From CAYQTO01 sp964420455 (GTDB taxonomy: Bacteria; Sumerlaeota; Sumerlaeia; SLMS01): 10,287 bases of DNA. Made by a program: the position numbers and the translations under genes. This document shows positions 1 to 6,334 of the stretch, piece by piece. Numbering within the stretch: the first letter of the stretch is position 1; each line of letters begins with the position of its first letter. Below the pieces are notes generated by a model. That model searched no databases. It saw nothing but the letters and a program-made list of their open reading frames with translations, and was not told the origin of the DNA. The stretch is taken from assembly GCA_964420455.1 (NCBI GenBank), contig CAYQTO010000136.1:1-10287 (forward strand). The letters run 5' to 3'.

Positions 1-256
1 GTCCCCTTGCTTTCCGGTGCACAGAAGTGGTCTCCGGGCGCCTCGTGGTAAAGTTCCCCCCGGCGACTTGATTGCCGGCCTGGCGTGTATCCTGTCGTTC
101 GGCAACCCTCCGATTGACGACCGGTTGGTGGCGAGAGCCTGATCGCACCCATGGGGCCGGACCCGTGGGCCCACGGGCAGGGCCATACCCTCGCGGGACG
201 GCACCCGGTGGTTTTTCCGCCACCACGATACCCCAACCCAAAAAGGATGCAGAAGC
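1..256. other. Gene-free leader upstream of ilvB
   Basis: I see no convincing gene here. The short open frames lack Shine-Dalgarno sequences and have no recognisable protein character. The region holds a perfect 16-bp palindrome (162-177, listed separately) and two weak 5-bp stems, 60-64 with 74-78 and 207-211 with 220-224. The second of these encloses a T-rich loop. No run of branched-chain amino-acid codons typical of an attenuator leader peptide is visible. No promoter with good -35 and -10 boxes could be picked with confidence, although one is expected here because ilvB starts at 257. Confidence 0.6.
162..177. repeat. Perfect 16-bp GC palindrome in the ilvB leader
   Basis: The sequence CCCGTGGGCCCACGGG is its own reverse complement. 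After a 3-nt mismatch on each side the symmetry resumes with GGCC at 155-158 and GGCC at 181-184, giving a 30-bp interrupted dyad about 75 bp before the ilvB start. No T-run follows it, so it is not an ordinary intrinsic terminator. It could be an operator or a structured element in the ilvB 5' leader. The function is not shown by the sequence. Confidence 0.55.
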
Positions 257-2122
257 ATGAGTGTGGCAACCATCACCCGACCGAACACGAGTCCGCGGCA
301 ACACCCGCTGGCCGGCAAGACGATGACCGGGGGCGAGATGATCGTCCAGGTCCTCGCGGACGAGGGAGTGGACACGATCTTCGGCTACAGCGGCGGGGCG
401 ATCCTGCCGACTTATGATGCGATTTTTCGCTACAACGCGAATCCCGAGCGTGTCGGCGGGGAGATCAAGCTGATCGTTCCCGCCAACGAGCAGGGAGCAG
501 GTTTCATGGCCGCCGGCTACGCCCGGGCCAGCGGCAGGGTAGGGGTCTTCGTGGTAACGTCCGGTCCGGGGGCGACCAACTCGGTCACCCCGATCCGTGA
601 CTGCATGGCGGATTCAATTCCGGTGGTGTTGCTCTGTGGCCAGGTGCCGCGGGCGGCGATGGGTTCCGACGCGTTCCAGGAGGCGCCGGTGCTGAACATC
701 ATGAGCGCCTGCGCGAAGCACTGCTTCCTGGTGACGGATCCGGAGAAGCTCGAGGCGACGATCCGCACGGCGTTTGACATTGCGGTGAGTGGCCGGCCGG
801 GCCCGGTGGTGGTGGACCTGCCGAAGGACGTGCAGAATGCCGTGGGCATGTTCCGCGGCGAGGGGCTGCTCCATTTCCGCGGCTACGAGACGCGGCTCGA
901 GAAGGCGAACGAGGCGCGCATGAGCGAGGAGCAGGCGGAGGAGTTCTTCCGCATGCTCGGCGAGAGCGAACGGCCGCTGCTGTATTGCGGCGGCGGCGTG
1001 ATCAACGGCAACGCGGCCTACGAGCTGCGGGAATTCGCCGAGCGCTTCCGCATCCCGGCGGTGACGACGCTGATGGGCGTGGGTGCGGTGGACGTGCACT
1101 CGGACCTCTCGCTCCACATGCTCGGCATGCACGGCACGGCGTACGCCAACTACGCGGTGGAGGACTGCGACATGCTGATCGCCGTGGGCTCGCGGTTCGA
1201 CGACCGGGTGGCGGGCAAGGTGAAGGAATTCGCCCCCAATGCCCGACATATCGCGCATATCGATATAGACGCGGCGGAGATCGGCAAGGTGAAGGCGATC
1301 GACTGGAGCTTCGTGGGCGACGCAAAGACGGGCCTGCGCGGGCTGATCGACTTCGGCGAGACCTCCTTCCGCAAGGACTTCACCCCCTGGCACGAGCACC
1401 TCGCCAACTTGAAGAAGGAATACGCGCTCAACTATGACCACGAAAGCGAGCTGATCCAGCCGCACCAGGTGGTGGAGGTGCTTTCGGAGATCACCGACGG
1501 CGACGCGATCATCAGCACCGGCGTGGGCCAGCACCAGATGTGGGCGGCCCAGTACTACCAGTACCGCAACCCGCGGTCGTGGCTGACGAGCGGGTCGATG
1601 GGGACGATGGGCTTCGGCCTTCCGGCTGCCATCGGCGCCCAGTTCGCCTGTCCCGATCGCCTTGTGGTGGACATCGACGGCGACGGCTCGATCCGCATGA
1701 ACCTTGGCGAGCTCGAAACCGCAACCACCTACGACGCGCCGGTGAAGGTGCTCGTGCTCAACAACCAGGGCGACGGCATGGTCCGCCAGTGGCAGAAGAT
1801 GATGTACGACTTCCGTTTCTCGGGGACCGACAAGACGCTCCACCGCAAGGACTTCATCCTGGCGGCGAAGGCGGACGGCTACACCTTCGCGGAGCGGCTG
1901 AGCGACAAGTCAAAGCTCCGCGAGGTGCTCGAGGCGTTTGTGAAGCACGAGGGCCCGGCCTTCCTCGAGGTGATGATCGATCCGGACGCCTGTGTGTTCC
2001 CGATGGTCGGCCCCGGCAAGGGCTACAAGGAGATGGAGACCGGCGAGTGGATCAAGTCGCGCCCGGCGGACACCGCCCCACCCGCCGGCCAGTCCGGCCA
2101 GATGAAGACCGACATGTTCTGA
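257..2122 (+). CDS. ilvB: Acetolactate synthase, large (catalytic) subunit
   Basis: This ThDP-, FAD- and Mg-dependent enzyme condenses two pyruvates to 2-acetolactate, or pyruvate with 2-oxobutanoate to 2-aceto-2-hydroxybutanoate. These are the first shared steps of valine, leucine and isoleucine synthesis in the cytoplasm. The three domains are in the usual order: PYR about 24-190, with catalytic Glu78 in PANEQGAGF; a central FAD-binding domain about 220-365, with RFDDRV at 313-318; and PP about 400-580, with the ThDP/Mg motif GDGS at 475-478 and Asn503. At 621 aa it is slightly longer than typical, with a proline-rich tail after about residue 600. The ATG follows AAGGA (243-247) with a 9-nt spacer. 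The residues after the NN of the ThDP motif read NNQGDGMVRQW, where many family members have a hydrophobic pair (such as YL) before GMV. No ilvN follows; a terminator does. Assignment to acetolactate synthase rather than another ThDP carboligase rests on RFDDRV and GMVRQWQ. Confidence 0.96.
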   Translation: MSVATITRPNTSPRQHPLAGKTMTGGEMIVQVLADEGVDTIFGYSGGAILPTYDAIFRYNANPERVGGEIKLIVPANEQGAGFMAAGYARASGRVGVFVVTSGPGATNSVTPIRDCMADSIPVVLLCGQVPRAAMGSDAFQEAPVLNIMSACAKHCFLVTDPEKLEATIRTAFDIAVSGRPGPVVVDLPKDVQNAVGMFRGEGLLHFRGYETRLEKANEARMSEEQAEEFFRMLGESERPLLYCGGGVINGNAAYELREFAERFRIPAVTTLMGVGAVDVHSDLSLHMLGMHGTAYANYAVEDCDMLIAVGSRFDDRVAGKVKEFAPNARHIAHIDIDAAEIGKVKAIDWSFVGDAKTGLRGLIDFGETSFRKDFTPWHEHLANLKKEYALNYDHESELIQPHQVVEVLSEITDGDAIISTGVGQHQMWAAQYYQYRNPRSWLTSGSMGTMGFGLPAAIGAQFACPDRLVVDIDGDGSIRMNLGELETATTYDAPVKVLVLNNQGDGMVRQWQKMMYDFRFSGTDKTLHRKDFILAAKADGYTFAERLSDKSKLREVLEAFVKHEGPAFLEVMIDPDACVFPMVGPGKGYKEMETGEWIKSRPADTAPPAGQSGQMKTDMF

Positions 2123-2158
2123 GCGGCCGTCCTGCGGCAGCCCTCTGACAGAGGTACC

Positions 2159-2200
2159 GACGCCCCGCCTGCGGCCCGAAGGCGGGGCGTCCTTTTTTTT
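2159..2200 (+). terminator. Strong intrinsic terminator of ilvB
   Basis: A 12-bp perfect stem pairs GACGCCCCGCCT (2159-2170) with AGGCGGGGCGTC (2180-2191) across a 9-nt loop. One C and eight consecutive Ts (2193-2200) follow. A small CCTCT/AGAGG hairpin (2142-2154) lies just before it. There is no A-run on the left, so it works for + transcripts only and does not obviously serve the minus gene ending at 2220. It implies that the ilvB transcript ends here. Confidence 0.93.
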
Positions 2201-2219
2201 CGCCGGAGGTGCGGGCTGC

Positions 2220-2789
2220 TCAGTCGGCCGAGAAGGGCAGGGACGAGTGCTGGAGAATCAGCCTCAGACCGCCATCGTCGCCGCGGATGTACCCCTTGGT
2301 GTACTCCACCTTGGCCACGTTCCCCTCCGGATCGGTGAAGAAGTAGTGACCCATGGCAAGCGCCGAATCACTGTCGATGAAGAGGGTATCGTTCTCGAAC
2401 CGGACGTCGGTCCATGGGTTGAGGGCGAAGCCGCCGTCCTCGGGGATGTGTCCGGTGACGAAGTAGGAGAGGGCATCGCGCTTGGAACTGCGGAAGGGCT
2501 GCTCGGCGGCCTTGGTTGGCTTGAAAAGCACGGGGCCGTGGTCGAAGGCGTAGAGTTCATCCAGCATTTCGTCGGCGACCGATCGCGGGTCGCCACCAGC
2601 GGTGTGTGCCTCGCCGATGGCCACGATGCCCTCACCCCAGAGTTTCTGGGCGGTCTCGATCTCCTCGATGGTGATCGCCTCCGAAGTCGCCATTTCGTCG
2701 GCGCTGGCGCGCGGAGTTGCCAGCGCGAGCAATCCGGCGACAGCCGCTCCTGCCACGACTGCTCCGGTCAGCATGGTGTTCTTGTTCAT
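2220..2789 (-). CDS. Exported SnoaL-like (NTF2-fold) protein of unknown role
   Basis: This 189-aa protein has an N-terminal signal peptide: MNK, then a hydrophobic Ala/Val/Gly/Leu stretch at about 6-25, then an ASA cleavage signal with likely cut after residue 30. The mature part resembles the SnoaL/NTF2-like fold, an alpha+beta barrel used as a ligand pocket or small enzyme. Recognisable patches are the AQKLWGEGIVAIG helix (47-59), YAFDHGPVLFKPTKAAEQPFR (80-100), NPWTDVRFEN (124-133) and GHYFFTDPEGNVAKVEYTKGY (147-167). From memory, close relatives have sometimes been labelled phosphoribosyl-AMP cyclohydrolase, but none of the cysteine/histidine metal motifs of HisI are present, so I do not use that name. 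The ATG at 2789 is chosen because AAAGGG (2796-2801 on this strand) sits 6 nt upstream; a TTG two codons earlier fits worse. It converges on ilvB and diverges from the CBM9-like gene. Export is likely, the function unknown. Confidence 0.85.
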   Translation of the reverse strand: MNKNTMLTGAVVAGAAVAGLLALATPRASADEMATSEAITIEEIETAQKLWGEGIVAIGEAHTAGGDPRSVADEMLDELYAFDHGPVLFKPTKAAEQPFRSSKRDALSYFVTGHIPEDGGFALNPWTDVRFENDTLFIDSDSALAMGHYFFTDPEGNVAKVEYTKGYIRGDDGGLRLILQHSSLPFSAD

Positions 2790-2880
2790 TCTCAACCCTT
2801 TCGATGGATGGATGATGTTGGGCGTTTGCCCGTCATGCCGAGCGTTCTTGCAACGAAGCGCGGGCCAGTCGGCGGGCGAC

Positions 2881-2910
2881 TGACTCTCTTTTCAGAATGG
2901 GAGAGAGTCA
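2881..2910. promoter_or_regulatory. 9-bp inverted repeat in a divergent intergenic region
   Basis: The arms TGACTCTCT (2881-2889) and AGAGAGTCA (2902-2910) are perfect complements separated by 12 bp. Equivalent bases in the two arms lie 21 bp apart, about two helical turns, which suits a dimeric regulator binding one DNA face. It lies between the divergent genes starting at 2789 (-) and 2977 (+). No T-run follows on either strand, so a terminator is unlikely. The operator role is inferred. Confidence 0.45.
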
Positions 2911-2976
2911 CCCTTGCCCGTGCGGCTCCATCCGTCGATGCTCCACCCAACGATACCGCAGTGACGGAGGATGACT

Positions 2977-3663
2977 GTGAAGGTCCTAATGACGGTGTTG
3001 CTACTCTCCGTCCTTGCGGCCCCTTTGCCGGGGCAGCGGCTCGAGGCGTTTCCGCTGCTGGACGCGTGGACGCTTGATCCTTCCGGGGCACCCGGCACCG
3101 ACCCGCAAGGTGATCCGCCGCTCCTCCGCGTCTCCGACGAGGGGACCAGCCCCGTCGTGACGTCGCGCCTCCACGCGGCCTTCGATTCCGGCAGCCTCCA
3201 CATCGGTGTCTATACGGCCGACCCGGCGCTCGTCCTCCCGGAGGGCGACCCCCGCCGCGACGTCCTCCGCCCGGACGCGGAAACCATCGAAATCCACCTG
3301 GATCCCGGCGGCTCGCGGACCGAGTTCTGGCGGCTTGCCCTCTCGCCCGACGGATCCGCCTACGATGCGTTCTGCATTTTCCCACGCCAATTGCCCGCCG
3401 CGGACCTTGCCGGCATTCACTTCAGCTCTTATGTGGACGAGGGCCGCGGCTGGGTTGCCACGGTGGTCGTGCCCTTTCGCTCGCTGGGGTATGACGGTGT
3501 TCCCCATGGCGAGCGCTGGGGCCTGAACGTGGTACGGCGGCGGGCGACGGAGGACGGTGTGACGGTGCATTCCTGGGTACCGCGGGCACCGGTGGACGAG
3601 CCGGACCCGGCGCTCCTCGGCGACCTGGTCTTCCCCGCCCCACGCACCACCGCCCAGCCATGA
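2977..3663 (+). CDS. Secreted CBM9-like (carbohydrate-binding type) domain protein
   Basis: The product is 228 aa from the GTG at 2977. GGAGG (2966-2970) directly abuts an in-frame ATG at 2971, which is too close, but lies 6 nt from this GTG. The N-terminus (VKVLMTVLLLSVLAAPLPGQ) is a short signal peptide, probably cut near residue 20. The rest is a single beta-sandwich domain of the CBM9/DOMON-like type. It shows the pattern LHAAFDSGSLHIGVYTADP (65-83), ETIEIHLDPGG (102-112), WRLALSPDGSAYDAF (118-132), WVATVVVPFRSLGY (159-172) and WGLNVVRRRA (181-190). Such domains bind sugar ends or occur in outer-surface and periplasmic proteins. No catalytic module is attached, so a binding or scaffolding role is most that can be said. 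The stop overlaps the ilvA start (ATGA, 3660-3663), so the two are probably translationally coupled. Confidence 0.8.
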   Translation: MKVLMTVLLLSVLAAPLPGQRLEAFPLLDAWTLDPSGAPGTDPQGDPPLLRVSDEGTSPVVTSRLHAAFDSGSLHIGVYTADPALVLPEGDPRRDVLRPDAETIEIHLDPGGSRTEFWRLALSPDGSAYDAFCIFPRQLPAADLAGIHFSSYVDEGRGWVATVVVPFRSLGYDGVPHGERWGLNVVRRRATEDGVTVHSWVPRAPVDEPDPALLGDLVFPAPRTTAQP

Positions 3664-5159
3664 AGGACCGCCTGTTTCGCGAGATCCTCCATGCCCGCCA
3701 GCGTGTCTATACGGTGGCCCCGCCGACCCCGCTCGAGCGGCTCCCCCTGGACCTCCCGGTGGACATCCGCCTCAAGCGCGAGGATCTCTCGCCGATCAAC
3801 GCCTACAAGTGGCGCGGTGCCCGGAACCGCATGGCGATGCTGACAGAGGAGGAGCGCGAGCGCGGCGTGGTGGCGGCCTCCGCCGGAAACCATGCGCAGG
3901 GGGTCGTCCTCGCCGCCAGGCACATGGGGGTCCGCGCGAGGATCTTCATGCCACTGAGCACGCCCCACACCAAGCAGGCGGCAGTGCGGCATCATGGGGG
4001 GGACGCGGTGGAGGTGGTGCTGACCGGTGATTCCTTCAGCGACACGGCGGAGGCGGCGCTCGCCCACGCCGCCAGTGAAAGGCTGACGTTCATCCATCCC
4101 TACGACGACGTCTATACGATGGCAGGCCAGGGGACGCTCGCGGACGAGGTCGTGATGTCGGGCCAGGGGCCGTTCGACGTGGCCTACCTGCAGATCGGCG
4201 GCGGGGGGATGGCGGCGGCGGTGGGATGCTGGCTTCGGCATTTCTACCCGTCGATCCGGCTGGTGGGGGTGGAGGGCGTGGGTCAGGCGTCGATGGCCGC
4301 CGCGGTGGAGAAGGGCGCGCCGGTGACGCTCGAGCATGTGGACGTGTTTTGCGATGGGACAGCGGTGCGTCGCGCGGGCGATTTGACGTTCCCGCTTTGC
4401 CGCGACCTGCTGGACGAGTTTGTTACGGTGACGAACGAGGAGGTCTGTGCGGCGATCCAGGCGATCTGGGAGGGCGCCCGCTGCCTTGCGGAGCCGTCCG
4501 GCGCAATGGGGTTGGCGGGGCTCCTCCGCGAGGCGGACGCCCTCGTCGGCCAGCGCGCCCTCGTAATCCTGTGTGGTGCCAACGTGGACTTTGGCCAGCT
4601 CGCCTGGATTGCCCGCCATGCGGGGATCGGCGCGCGCCGCCGCCGCTACTTCCGCTTTCACATCGGCGAGCGCCCCGGCACCCTCATCGATCTCCTCGAG
4701 CACGTCCTCGCCGGCATCAACATCATCGAGTTCCAGTATGGCAAGACGGCGGAGGAGGAGGCGTTCCCGGTTCTGGGGCTCGAGGCCTCGCCGGAGGAGC
4801 TCGCCTCCATCGGCCAGCGCTGCACCACACATGGCATTGCCGCCGAGGATGTCACGTCGCAGGAGGACGTGGAGTTCCGGCTGATCCATTACCGGGGCGA
4901 GTTGTTTCGACTGCCGATGTTCCTTCGCCTGGAGTTCCCCGAGCGGGCCGGCGCCTTGCGCGACTTCCTCGCGGGCCTGCGGGGCGAGGCGAACTGCTGC
5001 TACTTCAACTACGTCTATACGGGCGAGCGGGTGGGGCGCGCGCTGGTGGCGTTCGAGTTCACGGACGAGGAGTCACGAGGCCGCTTTCGCAGGTACCTTG
5101 AGGCGCAGCCGCTCGCATGGCAGGAGCTCGGCGAGGACGCCGTCCGGCGCATCCTCTGA
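3660..5159 (+). CDS. ilvA: Threonine ammonia-lyase (threonine deaminase), biosynthetic type
   Basis: This PLP enzyme converts L-threonine to 2-oxobutanoate and ammonia, the committed step of isoleucine synthesis; the IlvB product can use the 2-oxobutanoate. The fold-type II catalytic domain covers about 1-320. The PLP Schiff-base lysine is Lys50 in KREDLSPINAYKWRGA, followed by the substrate loop SAGNHAQG (74-81), the phosphate-binding glycine loop GGGGM (180-184) and CGANVDF (305-311). The C-terminal half (about 328-499) holds two ACT-like regulatory domains, starting at FRFHIGERPGTL (331-342) and FLRLEFPERAGAL (421-433). This is the layout of isoleucine-inhibited biosynthetic IlvA rather than the short catabolic TdcB. 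At 499 aa it is near the E. coli size (514). There is no Shine-Dalgarno before the ATG; translation probably depends on the upstream gene through the ATGA overlap. Allosteric control by Ile/Val is inferred from the domain layout. Confidence 0.95.
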   Translation: MKDRLFREILHARQRVYTVAPPTPLERLPLDLPVDIRLKREDLSPINAYKWRGARNRMAMLTEEERERGVVAASAGNHAQGVVLAARHMGVRARIFMPLSTPHTKQAAVRHHGGDAVEVVLTGDSFSDTAEAALAHAASERLTFIHPYDDVYTMAGQGTLADEVVMSGQGPFDVAYLQIGGGGMAAAVGCWLRHFYPSIRLVGVEGVGQASMAAAVEKGAPVTLEHVDVFCDGTAVRRAGDLTFPLCRDLLDEFVTVTNEEVCAAIQAIWEGARCLAEPSGAMGLAGLLREADALVGQRALVILCGANVDFGQLAWIARHAGIGARRRRYFRFHIGERPGTLIDLLEHVLAGINIIEFQYGKTAEEEAFPVLGLEASPEELASIGQRCTTHGIAAEDVTSQEDVEFRLIHYRGELFRLPMFLRLEFPERAGALRDFLAGLRGEANCCYFNYVYTGERVGRALVAFEFTDEESRGRFRRYLEAQPLAWQELGEDAVRRIL

Positions 5160-5194
5160 TTCGCGGCGGCGATTAGGGGCGACGAACAGAAGGC

Positions 5195-5231
5195 GAAGTG
5201 GGGGCGCAGCGAATGGCTGCGCGCCCACTTC
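5195..5231. terminator. GC-rich hairpin between convergent genes
   Basis: The 16-nt arms at 5195-5210 and 5216-5231 are complementary except for one G-G mismatch (5203/5223), with a GAATG loop. The hairpin sits in the 93-bp gap between the ends of ilvA (+) and the minus-strand orphan gene. Neither side carries a T-run, so it is not a canonical intrinsic terminator. Its place between two converging stops suggests shared 3'-end formation or transcript protection for both genes. Confidence 0.5.
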
Positions 5232-5252
5232 ACGGGCAAGAGACGATCTGGG

Positions 5253-6032
5253 TCAGGCGCCGCCTTCGGGTTTTTTCTTCGGGTTGCGGGGGGAGAACAT
5301 GAACTGTGGCGGGTTGGTGCTGGGCATGTCGTCCAGATCCGGAGCCTTGGGCTTGCGGGCGTTGCGGGAAATGTCGCGGGCAGCCGTGTCCTGACTTTCG
5401 TCTGCCTCGTCGCTTTTCCCGAGGTCGAGGGGCTTGACCGTGTTGGAGCTCGTGGTCAGGGAGGCTCCCTTGCCGGAGCCGGGGCCGGGCCGCCCCTTGG
5501 CGGAGGCCCGGACGTTGGTTCCGTCGCGGCGCATGGGGGCGACGGAATCAGGACGCTTCATTTGCTGACTGGGGGTCGGGACGTGCTGGCGCAGGCCGAC
5601 TTTTTGGCAGAAGGTGGCCGTTCCCGCCTCGGTGATCCAGTTGGCGATGAGCGCGAGGTCCGCGCCTTCCCGGCCGCGTGACTGGAGTTCGAGCTTCTGC
5701 ACCAGGCGCTTGATGCCGCCGGGCATCAGCGATTGGGTCAGCAGGTAGGAGCTGACGGCGGGGCCGAACTCGCCAAACATGGCGTCGATGCGGGCCACCT
5801 GTTCCGCCCGCATCTTGTAGACGCTGTCGTTCACATCGTTTTGGACGACGCCGGAGCGCGGCGGCGGGGCGCCCTCGTCGTCATGGCGCTGGTGGAGTCC
5901 GGCGATGCCGCTCGAGGAGGGCGGGTCTGCCGGCACCTCCGGCCGTGCGAACTCGGCCGAACGCTCCTGGCTGGGCGGTGTCTGGGCGTCCGCGCCGCCC
6001 GACTTGTCTTTTTTGAAGAGGTCCTTAAACAC
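5253..6032 (-). CDS. Unrecognised protein with low-complexity, probably disordered ends
   Basis: I do not recognise this 259-aa protein. It has no signal peptide or membrane segment. It starts with a charged amphipathic stretch (FKDLFKKDK), followed by a Pro/Ser/Glu-rich linker to about residue 62. A compact, mostly helical core spans about 63-148: VQNDVNDSVYKMRAEQVARI, then a stretch with FGPAVSSYLLTQSLMPGGIK and ending IANWITEAGTATFCQKVGLR. The tail, 149-259, is rich in Pro, Lys, Ser and Asp and looks disordered, ending in a basic patch (NPKKKPEGGA). The core has the feel of a small adaptor or complex-assembly domain. The GTG at 6032 is preferred because GAGGA (6039-6043 on this strand) is 6 nt upstream; the TTG at 6038 abuts that Shine-Dalgarno. 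It is divergent from pyrG and convergent with ilvA. The codon pattern supports real coding; the function is unknown. Confidence 0.75.
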   Translation of the reverse strand: MFKDLFKKDKSGGADAQTPPSQERSAEFARPEVPADPPSSSGIAGLHQRHDDEGAPPPRSGVVQNDVNDSVYKMRAEQVARIDAMFGEFGPAVSSYLLTQSLMPGGIKRLVQKLELQSRGREGADLALIANWITEAGTATFCQKVGLRQHVPTPSQQMKRPDSVAPMRRDGTNVRASAKGRPGPGSGKGASLTTSSNTVKPLDLGKSDEADESQDTAARDISRNARKPKAPDLDDMPSTNPPQFMFSPRNPKKKPEGGA

Positions 6033-6334
6033 ACTCAATCCTCGGCGGTCGTCACGCCACAGTATGGTGCGACCTCCAAGGAACGGCTTTACGTCAAGGT
6101 CCCGCTTTCTTTTCCCATCCGGAGTGGATGAAGACGGCGAGTCGATGTCGAGGAAAAAGTTCCCGGAGGGGAACGCCGGGGGCCCTGTTCAGGAATCGTG
6201 CGGGTCTTCCACTGGAATCTCCCTTGGGTTGACTCAGATGCGGGGCGGCGCCTACGGGATGAGTCCGGGATTTCGAAGGCCCTCCCCGGCTCCTTCCACC
6301 CAGCACCCACTTTCCCGCCCTGCGGAGGCCCTCC
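6033..6334. other. 302-bp divergent intergenic region (orphan gene / pyrG)
   Basis: No protein gene with a credible ribosome binding site is seen here. The region must hold promoters for both flanking genes. A TTGACT at 6229-6234 is the best -35-like box for pyrG, but the -10 candidate 18 nt later (TACGGG) is poor, so I only suggest it. On the minus strand a TTGACG lies at about 6089-6094 without a convincing -10. A terminator-like hairpin facing the minus strand occupies 6154-6174 and is listed separately. No CTP-sensing leader with a C-rich start and attenuator (as in Bacillus pyrG) could be recognised. Confidence 0.5.
6154..6174 (-). terminator. Small terminator-like hairpin facing the orphan gene
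   Basis: Read on the minus strand, GTTCCC pairs with GGGAAC across the loop CTCC and is followed at once by five Ts (the As at 6154-6158). That is the form of a short intrinsic terminator. It lies about 120 bp upstream of the minus-strand gene starting at 6032. It could stop stray antisense transcription from pyrG, or act as an attenuator if that gene's promoter lies further upstream. The stem is only 6 bp, so efficiency may be modest. Confidence 0.4.

Noticed and set aside
72..260. Small open frame before ilvB as a possible leader peptide
   Set aside because: There is no Shine-Dalgarno and no run of Leu, Val or Ile codons, and it overlaps the ilvB start. It does not look like an attenuator peptide.
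614..1843. Long open frame antisense to ilvB
   Set aside because: It is rich in His, Arg and Val as expected from reading GC-rich codons on the opposite strand. It has no domain, overlaps a certain gene and lacks a ribosome binding site.
3429..4889. Long open frame antisense to ilvA and the CBM9-like gene
   Set aside because: It has the same compositional artefact (His/Arg/Leu-rich), no recognisable domain, and the sense genes are certain.
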